A stretch of 64,000 nt of DNA from Welwitschia mirabilis (GCA_051453625.1 JBOZIK010000001.1:93241745-93305744); one strand, 5' to 3'. Shown: positions 1 to 11,899, counted from the first letter of the stretch. Notes: generated by a model not told the origin, from the sequence alone. Numbers and translations are program-made.

Positions 1-60
1 GCCTTCGACGGAATTACGACATTCGGATCACTCCGTCTATACTAGCGTGTTGTATTTTGC
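1..60. other. CpG-bearing edge sequence, unidentified
   Basis: The first 48 bases hold seven CpG dinucleotides, far more than the DNA that follows. This may be the end of a younger or less methylated sequence outside the window. I cannot identify it. Confidence 0.3.
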
Positions 61-379
61 ATATTATTGATAATTAATAGGATTGAATTGAAATGTGAAC
101 TATTGCACAAATACACACCGCAACACTTTTCAAATCAAAATTTATTCTAAAAGGAAAATTCACACTAATAGAGAAATCTAATCTAAATGCATGTAATGAA
201 ACAAAATTTTTTTTAAGGTCTTTTCTATGGTATTGCAAACATGATGGTTTAAGACCATAAATGCAATATTTAAATGATAAATTAAAATTATACAATGCAT
301 TCAAAGAGGAGACTGAATCCTTATAAACATTTATACATAAAGCAAAAAATAAGAAAGAACATTAATGCTAGCAGTAAAA

Positions 380-1460
380 TTAATTCATTTAAAATCAGAA
401 ATCTTCGAATCCTTAGCCTGTTTCTACTTACTTAACAACTCATGTAAGATATTATTCTCAAGTGAAGATAAAGATGAAGTGGAAATCATAATAGGTAAAT
501 GATTATTAAGAAAGATATTAGAAGATGATTCCAAAGGGATGGGTGTATTTTCATCATCAAGATTTAAGTCTTTCTTAGAAGGCAAAGATAAGAATATCAT
601 TATTGGTTCAAGGGATTATTGAGAAAATGATTTTTCAAGGGATGGATCATGAAAAGGCTCTTAGATAACATTATTCTCTTCATTAAGATCTTTAAGGAAT
701 CCTTTTCCACAAGGTTGCACAGGAAACATTGGTTGAGGTCCAAGGATAGATTAAATTCCATTGTTATTCATGTCACTTATTAATTCATCTTCTAATGTAT
801 AACATTTAAATTTTCTTCTCCTTCATATGTTTCATCAATTACTATGGATTGATTATTATTAGAAGTATCTATTTCTACTCCAAATAATAGTATATGTTCA
901 AACAACCATTCACTCTCTAAGTAATGTCTAAACTCAAGGTCTTCTTGGATTTCATCATTGGTTTCTTCATATTTTTTTTTTTCATTCCTAAGGGATAACG
1001 TTAAGGTATTGTTAATTTTAGTTTCAATAATCCCTTAAAAGTTTTCTAAGCTTGTAGATTCATGGAACGTAGGAAGCTCTTATTCTTCTAAAGTTTTAGG
1101 GATTTGAAAAGTGACTTGGGTTAACTATTAAATATCTTACTCAAACTATTAGATACCTAGCTTAAGTCCTTAGTTTATTTACTTAAACCTTTTCTTTATT
1201 TGCATTTGGGCTTTCATGGATATCATAATGATATCTTCCAAGGAATTTGATGAGGTTTGTTAATCTTTAAGAGATCAACGATAAGGATTAAAGAATGATG
1301 AATATGAAGTTGAAGGATAAGGATCATGAGGAATGAAGGAAGAAGTGGAATTAGAATCCCTTGGTTCCACTTAGAGATTTTTAAATTTGAAGTTGTAAAG
1401 ATTTTAACATATGTATGAGGAGAATTGAGGGTACTTTTCAAAGGTCTATCTATTATCAAA
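380..1460 (-). pseudogene. decayed Ty3/gypsy gag-like region
   Basis: Read on the minus strand across several frame shifts and stops, this stretch gives protein-like pieces rather than random AT-rich translation. From the N-terminal side they are a Ser/Pro/Tyr-rich piece (DPYPSTSYSSFFNPYR, about 1330-1274), a SLEDI piece (about 1245-1195), EWLFEHILLFGVEIDT (911-864) and an acidic Ser-rich tail (about 700-400). A Tyr/Pro-rich stretch followed by SLEDI resembles the C-terminal part of Athila/Tat-type Gag, the capsid polyprotein of plant LTR retrotransposons. The orientation fits the primer binding site at 2384-2401 and the LTR to its right. No single frame is open beyond 78 codons, so this is a relic. 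The family assignment is an inference from motif style; another retroelement ORF is possible. Confidence 0.4.
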
Positions 1461-2383
1461 AGGATTTAAGGGTTGTAGTTGATATGAACTATATTAAAGA
1501 TAATTCCCTACAGTTTGTTTTAGTATAATGAAATCTCCGACAATTTGTTTAGATTGGTTATCATTCCAAAACTATAGGCAAAGATAGATGGAAAATTAGA
1601 AGATGTTTTAAATGGCTTAGAAGCCCAAATTATATTTTAAGTTCAAGAAAATAGTTCATAGTTTTTACTAAATATTCACATTTTTTGGGTTTTTTATAGT
1701 TTCAGAGGGAGCCTGTAAATTGACAAGGTTCAGAGAGGTCTCTGAAGGTGTCTATTTAAATTAGAAAGCTTTGAAGCAGAGATACCAGTAGTGCTAGTTA
1801 GGAAAGGCAGTGGTGCTGGTATGTTTGAACATAATAGATTAAGAAAAAAACACAAGATTTACGAGGTCTATGCAAAAGTTCTTAGGTTACATTATTAGGG
1901 AAAGAGTTAATAGAAATCTAAAAATCTTTGAAACTTAAATTTTTGCAAAGAAAAATAAACCTAATGATTTTAACTTTTCTTAGAATCTTTAACAAAAATA
2001 AAAATAATAGAATTAAAATTAGAAAATAAGAAAAAAACACATTAATCATTCGAGTTTGGTTTAGTTTAAAGTCATAATGTTAGGTTCAGTTGCAATTGTA
2101 GGAAAGTCATTAGACTTGCAAATTAAAAATATTTAATATAAAAATAAAGTTTTAAATGTTAGAAAGATAACCAAGCTTAACAACTTGGATGAGTTCAGGT
2201 TTTACTAGAAAAGGACCAGTACCTACCACTGAAAGAAAAAATAAAACACATAGAGAAAAGAGAAAAAGACTAGTCTGGGTATCACTTGAAAGAGAACTAG
2301 TTTTCACCATTAGAAAAATAAAATCTAACTAAAAATTGCAAGAAGAAATCATACACTTTTGAAAAACTAAATGTGCTAATACA
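1461..2383 (-). other. untranslated leader-like region of the minus-strand element
   Basis: There is no coding signal here. The region lies between the gag-like relic and the primer binding site, so it sits where the 5' leader of the minus-strand element should be. Degenerate motifs of the kind CCAGTAGTGCTAG and CAGTGGTGCTGG occur near 1785-1825 and recur in altered form near 2215-2330. Confidence 0.3.
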
Positions 2384-2401
2384 TCCCTAGCAATAGTGCT
2401 A
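2384..2401 (-). promoter_or_regulatory. retrotransposon primer binding site (tRNA-Asp type, decayed)
   Basis: The 18 bases read on the minus strand align without gaps to the primer binding site found in many Athila/Tat elements (TGGCGCCGTTGCCGGGGA). There are six mismatches, and all are C-to-T or G-to-A transitions. A TG dinucleotide at 2407 starts the adjoining LTR as expected. The site would prime minus-strand DNA synthesis from a host tRNA. Confidence 0.6.
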
Positions 2402-3364
2402 AAATTTGATCAAAGTACATTAGTGATTCAAATTTAAACTAAGTGAAATACTTAGTATCATTCTTCCACTAGGATGTAGGAGGTAAATTAATTAAAATAA
2501 ACAAAATTAATATAAATTTCAATAAAACTCAAGAAAAATAAAAATTAGAAAGTTTAGAGAAAATAAGTAACCTTCAATTAAAAACATAATGAAATGGAAA
2601 TGCTCTAAGGATCTAGCAGTTTATCTAACTCTCCTCCTTTACTTTAAAGATTCCTACATTTTGAAACATGTACTTAAATTATCAAGTCATTGAGCTTGGC
2701 ATGAAGGCATAGTATCATCCATCACATGAGTTTTGATGAGTTATAAGTTCTCTCAATATTTCATAACCTTTTATAAGCACAAAAAGTATGAACCTTAGTG
2801 CACAAGATCCATTAAACAATAGGAACTATAAATTACAAAAGTAACTTTGAATAACTAACATGATTTAAAAGAACTTATAGTTAAATAAGCTTCATCTAAA
2901 AATTGCTAATACCATTTTACTTTACATTAAATATGAAAGAATAAAATCTAATTGAAGAACTAGTTCTACCTAAATATTATTAATATCAAACAAAATTATG
3001 TACTAATACTTAAATTATTTAAATTAATAATTTAATAAAACTAAAATAAATACATTACATTATTGAAGGAGGAGGAGAAAAAGAACTCCATAACTAGCCA
3101 TGGATCATTCCAACCTCAAGAAAGATGTTAGAATGCAATGATGTTTAAGTTTCCAAGTATTCCCCACTATAAGCCAAAGAAAGATAAATATAATAGAGGT
3201 TTGAGGCCATTTTATAAGAAGAGATGAGGATAAGGGATGGTTGCAAGGTTTTGCCAAAGCCTAGAATGTGGGACTTGTTTTAATGGGGGATGGCTTGATG
3301 ATTAAAGAAGAAAGTTCTATGAAAAAGGGGAAAAATTACTCAAATACTAGTAAGTAACACTTTT

Positions 3365-3637
3365 TTAGGCCGTATTGTACATGATTTAGCTCAACTTGTT
3401 AATGACAGGGGTCCAATTTCTACTTTGGAATTCCACCTGATTAAATCTCCTGCTCCTGGTATAGTTTTGAGATGTTCCATATATGAACCTCTTCAAACAG
3501 GACTTATTGCTATTGATTCTATAATTCCTATAGGACAGGATCAACAAGGATTAATCATCGAGGACAGGTAAACTGGCAAGATGACCATAGCTATAGATAC
3601 TATTATTAATCAAAAAGGTCAAAATGTAATATGTGCC
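3365..3637 (+). pseudogene. atpA: nuclear plastid DNA: fragment of chloroplast ATP synthase CF1 alpha subunit
   Basis: One continuous frame of about 91 codons matches the middle of the chloroplast AtpA protein, the nucleotide-binding alpha subunit of thylakoid ATP synthase. Recognisable stretches in order are LGR near the start, [23 protein letters not shown], a remnant of the P-loop region (DR-stop-TGK) and GQNVIC. The Gln codon before TGK is now TAA, a C-to-T change, and many other residues differ. The piece is therefore an old, non-functional nuclear insertion. SPAPGI and [13 protein letters not shown] fit the plastid protein better than mitochondrial Atp1. It covers only about a sixth of the gene, has no start or end, and sits inside an LTR copy. 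Confidence 0.85.
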
Positions 3638-3640
3638 TTA

Positions 3641-3930
3641 CAACGTTAGTTAGAATCTTTATCATTTAGCATTTTGTAGATAAGATTTTGTTTTGTAGAT
3701 TTTGATGGGGGTTATCTTATTACATTAGGTAGATAATATTATATTCTCTAGCATTAGGTAGAATCTTCATCATTTAATATTTGGTGGATATTGTCTTATA
3801 GCATTATGTAGATAAGATTCCATCCTTTGGCATTAGGTAGAATCTTCATCATTTAGCATTTGGTGGAGATTATCTTATAGTATTTAATGAATATTATCAT
3901 ACAGCATTAGGTGGAATCTTTGTCATGATG
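3641..3930 (+). repeat. degenerate tandem repeat of about 80-100 bp within the LTR copy
   Basis: The motif TTAGGTAGAATCTTCATCAT and its variants start near 3649, 3752 and 3831, each followed by a TTTGGTGGATATTGTCTTATAGCATT-like tail. The same tandem structure recurs at about 45415-45620, so it belongs to the repeat family rather than to this copy alone. Confidence 0.6.
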
Positions 3931-4320
3931 ATTTCAACACATGTCCTTTGTAGTCGGATTCCTCTACCAACTAGTGCTATTACCACATTTCTTTAGTGTC
4001 ATCTCCACATACCTCTGCCACATGTCTTCTATTGCTACTGCTACATGTCATCACCTCATGTCTCCATTGCCACCGTTGTTTTATGCAGAATTGTGTCCAT
4101 CTTCTATGATGTATTTTAAAACATGGCTAAAGATATGAAATTAATATGGAGAAAAATATAATATTAAATTTTATTTTTAAAAATAATAGAATACATATTT
4201 TATGATTAAAAAATTAAATTAATGTCTTCATTTACATTAAATAGCTTGAGACACTTGATATAAATATTAATTTTTATTTGTTAATAGGTGGAAAAAAAAA
4301 GTCTTTGATAATTCTCTTCT

Positions 4321-4979
4321 AATCAATAAAAGGTTCTAATAAGAAATCCATTTTCTTATTACAAAATAAGCAAACTTTAAGTGATTTTCATCTAAGGCCC
4401 TTGAAATCTATCATGTCCCAAAATAACACTCTATTAATGGACTTTAAAAGTTTAAATAAAATATATAAAATTCAAAGATTTCGATTTAAATGAAAGAGTT
4501 CAAACCATAAATATTACTAAAATAAAAAATTAAATTTATTCCATTAAAAAAATTTAAGACCTTGAGGGCAATAAAGCCAATTAAAAAATTAAAAAAATTC
4601 ATTTCTTTGAGATTTGAGAAGATTGGACCTTATCTTTATAATTAAAAATTCATTGGTTACCATCCAAAGCTTTAAAATGAAGGAAATACCCCAACCTTTT
4701 AAAATATTTTAAACTTTAAGATCTAAGAGTCTTATGTCAAACCATCCAACAAAAACTACTTCAAATCATTGATTTTGCTTCTTTGAAAGTTACTAAAGTT
4801 TGGATTTGTAAAGATATAGGAAAATATATCCTAGAGTTTAAATGAGTATCATTTTCATTTACACCTTCATTCTTAGTATAATGGCTAATATGCAAAGTTT
4901 CATTCTAAGATTGAAATGATACAATCTCATGTTTTTGCACCTATTAGTCCTAGTCTTGCATTTGCACTGCCTCTTCTAC
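4321..4979. other. AT-rich spacer, no feature recognised
   Basis: I see no coding frame, repeat copy or RNA signal here. The last part (from about 4980) begins to resemble the sequence upstream of the second copia relic. Confidence 0.4.
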
Positions 4980-6060
4980 CACGGTTCCTAGCTCAATTGA
5001 TATATCCTATTGTTTTAAAGATCTTCAAATTCTAAATATAAAAATTCTTCCAACTTGAACTTATCATTTTATTAATATAGTAAATAAAGACTTTATGTCT
5101 TCTTTAGGTATCTGATAATTTGTATCACTAAGTGATCAAGGGCATGCTTAGATTTGATGATGTACCTTATTAATATTTTAGCTATAGATAATATGTCATA
5201 TTAAGTATTGATGAGATAGACACAACTAAATAATATTTGATAAAGAGTTTTGTTAGCATATGGATAGTTTTCATTTATAATTAATATTCCACTCCATTGG
5301 TTTTGAAACTATTTTTGCATATTTAATCTTAAACTTCTTTAACATATCATTAATATGCTACATTGAAGATAAGACAATCTTCTCATTTTTCTGAAATAGC
5401 TCTACACATAGATGGTATTTCATCAATTTAAGATTAATGATGTTATATTGATTTTTCAAATATTTCTTTACATTTAAAATGATCTTATCACCATCTTCTA
5501 TTAGAATGTCATCCATAAATATAATGAGATATATGTTACTACCCTTCAAATGTTCAATAAATAGAGCTATATCTATGTCCTTAAAGTTACACATTTTGAA
5601 GATCATTATTATTAGGTTTTCTTTAAGATTAGTGTGCTAAGCCCAAGTTACTTGCTTTAAGTCATATAAGGACTTAAATCATTTTTAACTTAAAATCTTT
5701 TTGTTGAGACATAAAGATCTCCTATACAAGATTCCAATTTAAGAATGTAGCATTTACATCAAGCTATTATACATTCCATCTTCTTTTGGATACCAAAGAA
5801 ATTACCATGAAAATGATTTATGACTTAGTTAAAGATGCAAAGACTTCTGTGTAGCCAATATCTATCTTTTTATTAAAACCTTTTTACCACTAATCATGTC
5901 TTTCACTTATTTACTAATCCATTTTATTTGAATTTCTTTCTAAACATTTATTTCGTTCTTACTAATTTCCCTCTAAGATGTAAGTTTACCACATGCCATT
6001 ATTTTTAATTAATGAATATACTATAGGTATGTTGGATGTCTCTATTCTGAATTTTTATTT
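4980..6060 (-). pseudogene. Ty1/copia reverse transcriptase and RNase H relic, copy 1
   Basis: On the minus strand, broken frames follow the order of a plant copia polyprotein. First comes an RT N-terminal piece (LDVNATFLNWNL and IFMSQQKDF, corresponding to the conserved DVK-AFLNG and EEIYM-QP-GF). Next is a KSLYDLKQ piece (consensus KSLYGLKQ). The palm follows with its catalytic motif FMDD intact at 5508-5519. The longest open piece is 5606-5358 and runs through VKKYLKNQY to ELFQKNEKIVLS. The tail (about 5280-5090) gives YANKTLYQILFS and RYLKKT, matching the region between RT and RNase H. This enzyme copies element RNA into DNA in cytoplasmic particles. Stops and shifts make it non-functional. 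The second copy at 7990-9100 has the same layout. Confidence 0.8.
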
Positions 6061-6359
6061 ATCTCCTTAAAACCAATTCATTCTAAATTACAAGTAAGAT
6101 AAAAATATATATAATTCTTTTCATTTTTATTCCTTATGTGGTAGAATTTACCCTTGTTACAAGTCTTAGTTTTTTTTTATTCACTATAGTTTAATCTTAT
6201 TAATAGTTGGTAAATTTCATAACTCCATGAATTATAAGATTCTGCATAAGTACTTGATCTTATCATTTGACTTAGATTTTGTTCTGAAACTTGTTCATAG
6301 TGAAAATTTACCTATACTCATATCTTGATATTGAAATTGGAGATACAAGATTGTTCTAA
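6061..6359. other. remnant between copia relic and LTR-like copy
   Basis: This stretch matches 9040-9250 (for example the GTAGAATTTACCCTTG-type motif near 6141), so it belongs to the same copia-derived unit. I do not recognise the domain it encoded. Confidence 0.3.
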
Positions 6360-7610
6360 GAACAAAAATCTTATGAAGCAATAATTCAAATTTTTACTAA
6401 ATAAAAAGTAGGACTTTTATGTTTAGTATAGTCCCAATTTCATTTTTCTTCGAGTATACATGCAATAAACTACTATAAAGAAAGCACAAAACCAATGCAA
6501 TGAAAGGAGATTTTGGAAAAAGACAATAAAAATAAGAAGAAATATTTTATTAAGATTAGAAACTAAAGCTAGGAATAGAGCATAGAATTCAGTATCTAGC
6601 ATGAACATAACAGTGATGGCAAGAGTTCTTAAAACTAAAATAGGTTTGCTCTATTATAAAGCCTTCCATTTATGATATGAGTGCTGGTAAAGATCTCAAG
6701 TCATCTTAACTTTTATAGTATATCTATATAAGCATGGAAAGTAAGTAAAATTTTCAAAGACCACCAAATATTAGTATAAAGCACAATCTAAGATGAAAAT
6801 ATGAAGAAAAATTACTAAGAAATAATATCAAACTTTCAACATGATTCAATACAAACTTAAGCATAACAAGCATATAAGGTCATCCACACTTTCTATAAAA
6901 ATATATTATACTAAAGAATTAACTATAGTTTCTTCAATTTATTAAAAACATTAAAAGTGTGTCATAAGACATATTGAAATTTAAGAGATTAAACCAAAGA
7001 GCCATAGCATTTTATTAAATGAAATAGAGCAAAACTATAATACATAATTAGAAAATATCAATCCATAACTAAAATGTCATGCTAGCCTAAAGTATAATGT
7101 ACTAGAACCATCCTCCTCTAGGATAAAAATCCCTATAAAGTGAGGTGCTAGGACCTTTTTATAGTGATAATTAGGATTGGAATGTTTAGAGTTTTATCTT
7201 CTAGTGTTTGGTCAGTGAATTAGGTTTGTATCTTTTAGTGTTTATCATTTTTTAGTAGAATATTTAGATGTTATAACTAACATGATCCAAAGCAAAAAAT
7301 AATGCAAATTATTATGATGATTCCAAGACATGTGTTTCAGAGCAAGGTTCCTCCACCAACAAGGACCACCATGACATGTTATTAGTGCCACCATCATTTT
7401 ATGCAGAATTGGGTCTGTCTTCAGAATATGCTCCAAAATGTGACTAAAGATCTAAAAATATCATGGATAAAAGAATAAAATTAGATATGGCATAAAAAAG
7501 AGTATAAGACATGTTTTTATGATTAAAATAATGAAATTAATATCTTGACTATGGTAAACTAACCTAAAACAATTGAAGTAAATGAAAATTTTTACATGGT
7601 AATAAAATTA
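6360..7610 (-). repeat. LTR-type repeat, family A copy 2
   Basis: It shares ordered motifs with copy 3: an AGGACTTTTATGTTTAGTATAG-like start, TATCTAGCATGAACATAACA (near 6592), a TATAAGCATGGAAAGTA motif (near 6727), a CCTTTTTATAGTG motif (near 7154) and a MET-like GTTTTTATGATTAAAAT tail (near 7515). The overlap with copies 1 and 4 is diverged. No open frame inside it appears real. It separates the two copia relics. Confidence 0.45.
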
Positions 7611-7618
7611 AAACTAAA

Positions 7619-7870
7619 ATTAAAACTTTATTTTTCTTATAGATCCTAAGGATCTAATATTTTAAGAAATTTCTTATGCTATATACTATGTTTTGTCTAT
7701 TAAAACTCTCATTATTATGTAGAAGGTTGATCTTCTTGATGCTATCTTTTTCTCTAAGAAAATTAATTAAGAAATTAATAAAGCCAATGACAAGTGGACT
7801 TTTGGATTTGTTATTGTAACATTACACTAAGTGTATCACTTTTTCTTAAATATTAAAATACTTGCACCAC
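7619..7870 (+). other. unidentified segment, duplicated at 9283-9560, copy 1
   Basis: This segment aligns with 9283-9560 over its whole length. Read on the plus strand, both copies keep the same frame with similar pieces such as IDPKDL, KANDK and TLH-stop-VYHF. This copy has additional stops. Conserved frame without indels may mean the ancestor was coding, or only that the copies are not very old. I do not recognise the protein. The minus-strand translation gives no known retroelement domain either. Confidence 0.35.
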
Positions 7871-7989
7871 ATCTACCTATGTAAGAGATTATGTCTTTGT
7901 CCCTTATTACCTAGATTTCCATGATGGGGATACATCCTAGTAATGTCACATAGCTTATAGTTAATTTTTTATTATCCTAAAAATATTCA

Positions 7990-9250
7990 AGTTATAAATA
8001 TGAAAAGGCTTTTGAGTTAAAACTATTATTATATTAATGTAGTAAATCAAGACTTTATTTCTTCTTTAGGTATTTGAGACTCCGTATCACTAAGTGATAA
8101 TGGCTTTACTTATAATTAACCGTGTATCTTACTAATATTTTAGCTACATATAATGTCATAATAAGTATTGGGCAGATATATCTAACTTCTTATTAATCTT
8201 TGTTATAGAGATTCATTAGCATATGGATAGTTTTATTTACAGTTAAGATTCCACTCCATTGGTTTTGAAACTAACTTTACATCTTTCATTTCTAACTTCT
8301 TTAACATATCATAAATGTACTTCATATGATATAAGACAATATTCTCATTTTCCTAAAGTATCTCTATACATGGATGGTATTTCATTTATATAATATCAGT
8401 GATGTTAGGTTAATTTTTCAAATATTTATTTACATTCAAAAGGATATTATCACCATTTTTCTTATTAGAATGTCATCCACAAATTTAGTGAGATATATGT
8501 TACTACCCTTTGAACATTCAATAAATAGAGTTATATTTTTTTGCTTGAAGTAATACATCTTAAAGGCCATTTTTATTAAGCTTTATGTTAGATTAGTGTC
8601 CTAAGCACAAGGTACATGTTTAAGCCATACAAAGACTTTTAAATTTGCTTACTTTCTGGTTAAGGTTTTCCAACTTAAAACCTTTTGGTTAAGAAATAAA
8701 GATATCCTCTACAAGTTTACCATTTAAGAATGTAGCATCTGCATTAATCTATTATACATTCAATCTTCTTTAGGCTACCAAAGCAATTACCATAAAAATG
8801 ATTTTGACTTAGCTATAGATGTAAAGACTTTTGTGGAGCCAATATTTATTTTCTTATTAGATCCTTTTTATCACTAATCATATCTTTTACTTAACCATTA
8901 ATTCATTTTATTTATATTTATTTCTAAAGACTCATTTTTTTATTTCTAAATTCCTTTCAAGGTGAATGTTTACCACATGCCTTGATTCTTAATTAGTGAT
9001 TGCACTCCATATACATTATATATCTCCATTCTAAATTTTTATTTAATTCCTTAAAACCAATTCATTCTAAATTACAAGTAAGATAAGAATATGTATAATT
9101 CTCTTTATTTTCCTTTCCTTACTTGGTGGAATTTACCCTTGCTACAATTTTTATATTTTTCTTTTTGATATAGTTTAATACCATTCAAAAATTGATATAT
9201 TTCATAACTCCATAACCTATAAGATTATTCAGAAGTTCTTTCATGATTAC
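7990..9250 (-). pseudogene. Ty1/copia reverse transcriptase relic, copy 2
   Basis: This is a second copy of the copia relic at 4980-6060, in the same minus orientation and with the same domain order. The RT catalytic motif reads FVDD at 8472-8483, so both aspartates survive. The upstream pieces around 8600-8850 correspond to the DVK-AFLNG and KSLYGLKQ blocks, with many stops. The shared order of motifs, including the AGACTTTAT-TCTTCTTTAGGTAT stretch at about 8050, shows that both come from one family. The spacing between the two copies is about 2.96 kb. No frame is open for more than about 60 codons, so it is dead. Confidence 0.75.
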
Positions 9251-9282
9251 ATCATTAGACTTAAGAATTTTGTTATGAAAGT

Positions 9283-9560
9283 GAAACTAAAATTAAAATT
9301 TTATTATTTCCATAGACCCTAAGGATTTATTATTTCAAGAAATTTCTTACATTGCATACAATGTTTTGACTAGTAAACCTCTCATTGTTGTGTATGAAGT
9401 TGACCTTATTGATGTTATTTTTCTCTTAAATGATATTAATAAAGAAAGTGATAAAGCCAATGATAAGTATATTCTTGAATTTGCTGTTATTACATTGCAC
9501 TAAGTATACCACTTTTTATCTCTTAAATATTATAATACTTGCATCACATTTACCAAATAA
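9283..9560 (+). other. unidentified segment, duplicated at 7619-7870, copy 2
   Basis: This is the better preserved copy. On the plus strand one frame is open for about 73 codons and contains IDPKDLLFQEISY, KPLIVVYEVDLIDVIF and KANDKY before a stop that both copies share. It lies between the copia RT relic (left) and an integrase-linker relic (right) that read on the opposite strand. It may therefore be an inserted or captured piece. The function is unknown. Confidence 0.35.
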
Positions 9561-9589
9561 AAATCCTTGTTCTTTACCTTATGGATAAT

Positions 9590-9780
9590 CCATTATCTAG
9601 TATGATGAGCTTCTCTTTAGACTCTACAAAGATGAAATGTTGTAAAAGCATGATTTTTCTCTTCTTAATAAGAAAAACTTTATAACCCTTAGTTCTATTT
9701 CCATGTTTAACAAACAAGCTTACTTGAGTATATGGTTTTAATTTGTTATGATGCTATGGTAGAATGAATGTATAAGATTA
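9590..9780 (-). pseudogene. Ty1/copia integrase C-terminal / RT linker relic
   Basis: On the minus strand the pieces GYKVFLIKKRK and HFIFVESKEK match the copia block that follows the integrase core, where family members read like GYKVYNP-TKK...RDV-FVESK. Position and strand agree with the RT relic to its left. The catalytic integrase core is not visible. Confidence 0.55.
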
Positions 9781-11899
9781 TGATTGAAACACTATAGAGT
9801 ACTAGATGCAAAGTTTATAAACAATTTATTAAATGACTTCTTTCTCTACTCTTATAGATAATTCATTATCTCAGCTTAGGTACTAATGGAGTTAATCCAT
9901 ATATTGGTACTACACCTTAAAATTTGTTATAATTATAAACTTTAAATGTAATGTCCTAGTAGTCAAGGTATAGGTATTAGTCTTAAATTGATAAAAATAG
10001 GGTGATTTATTATAGTATAAACAATTTTAATTATCATTTTCTATTAAGTACTATAAGGAAATTTCAAAGCTCATCAAGATTTAAATGTCAAGAAAAGAGG
10101 ATTATTGAGGTTAATAAGAGGATTTAGAAGAAGTTTAAGAGAGATAAATACTAAAAAGATTCTTCTCTTAAGAATTAGCAATGATTTTTCACATGAAGAG
10201 ACACTAAGAAAGTCCAAATTACATTTAGGATATTGTGTTGAATACAAGTAAATTCATTGTTAAGTAATGAATTATTAATCTTAGATTTCAAATGGCATGA
10301 ATATAATATGTTTAAAGATAATTTATCTTACAATAAAATGTAGGATAAAATGGGATAACATAAAATATATTATAAATGCTAACACACCAATGATCTAAAT
10401 GCTAACAAGTCATTCAAAGAAATAACTTTAAATGATGAAGATAAAGAACACTTAACATGGACTATTTCATAAATATTAATGTTAATTGTATTAATGATCG
10501 AATAAAATATAGATATAATTACAAATCAAATTGAATATACCAATGATGTAAACATTATAATAATAATCAATTTAGTTTAAAAGTAGTAAATATTTAGACT
10601 TTGTAAGGTAAATGCCTTATAATACAATCATTCACTCCCATCTAGAAAGATAGAAAAGAGGATTAAAACCTTATGATAAGATAAATCCTCATCATATTCA
10701 TGGGAAATGTTAATGTAAGATAACAAAATTTAAATGTAAAATGGATTTCTAACATTTATCAGATGACCCATGAAAAGTTTAATCCTTGAGGTATACTTTG
10801 CTCATAGAACCTTGGGTTGGGTTTGTAAATTATGTGGGAATGTGCTTGGTATGTTTATATTAAACAATAATTGGTTATTAATTAATTTTATTACACAGTA
10901 AGATTTTATACATAATTCTTAGTCTTCTTAAGATTGGATTCGATATTATGATTGTTCTATTGAATTTTACCTTATGCTATAAGATAAACTCAATATCATG
11001 CCTTTGATTAACAATCCCTCTTCTTCAAATCTATTTATTCTAAAAGAATTAATGATAACAGTGGTTTAGCAAGTGGTGTTTAATTATTTTATGAAGCTTA
11101 GCTTGTATGAAAAGTTAGATAGCCCTAAATGACCTATAAATAACATTTCAAATATCAGTCTTTTTAATAACATTTCAAAAATCAGAAGGATTAAGATTGG
11201 TTAAAGATAATTGTATGATAAAAATGGTATGTATTGGCTTTAAAATATATTACTTAATAATTTTTAAGCGATGTAATATGTAAAAATTCAATTTTAAATG
11301 CACCCTCTAACTAGCCTTTTATGAGTCCCTTAGTAAATAATGTGCAAAATTAAGATAAAGAGGCTAATTGAAATTTTCAAAATAATTTAATTTATCATGT
11401 TCATGATTGAAAATAAATTAAACAAAATGAACTTGAAAAACTTTAACTTGAATTTAACTATATTTCATATATCAAAGTAAATCAAGTTGATGCATAAAAT
11501 TGCAAAGAAAAAAAATTAACTTTTAAATTCGAATCTCATTTACAATTTTGAAATTTTTATTTCTTTAAATATTTGAACTAAAAATTATGTAATCAAGGTA
11601 AAATGATTAATATCTTTAAATAGTTATAACTCCTTGCATCCTCTAATCGATTTTGACATTATTATTAATGTTATAATGGGTTACAATGTTAGAAAAATTT
11701 TTGTGAAAAATCAAATTTTAGAATTTAGTTTTGATAAAGCATTACATTAGTAAGAAATAAAGAAAAAAGGGAAAAGAAAGAGATATATCAAAGGTATTAT
11801 TCATGGTTAGTTTTTATTATGATTGAATTATCATAAATGTTTTAAGTTCAAGTAAGACTTATCTAGGGATATAAATATTATGAAGATAAACTTAACTTT
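9781..11899. other. AT-rich stretch without recognisable genes
   Basis: No coding frame, RNA gene or clear repeat structure was recognised. The sequence is CpG-poor, like the decayed transposon DNA around it. Confidence 0.4.

Larger units (their letters stand above)
2407..4320 (-). repeat. LTR-type repeat, family A copy 1
   Basis: This copy shares its order of motifs with 6360-7610, 11900-12900 and the split copy at 34000-34712 plus 45300-46190. Shared landmarks are an ATAAGCACAAAAAGTA-like motif (near 2770), a TTTTATAAGAAGAGATGAGG-like motif (near 3212), an ATTAGGTAGAATCTTCATCA tandem region (3641-3930) and an ACATGGCTAAAGATATG motif (near 4120). The primer binding site next to its left end identifies it as the 5' LTR of a minus-strand element. 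The right end is uncertain. It is interrupted by the chloroplast-derived fragment at 3365-3637, which the split copy lacks. Confidence 0.5.

Noticed and set aside
6061-6359. Copia Gag zinc knuckle
   Set aside because: A CNKGKFYHIRN-like piece is suggestive, but the Cys/His pattern is incomplete and its position next to RT is wrong.
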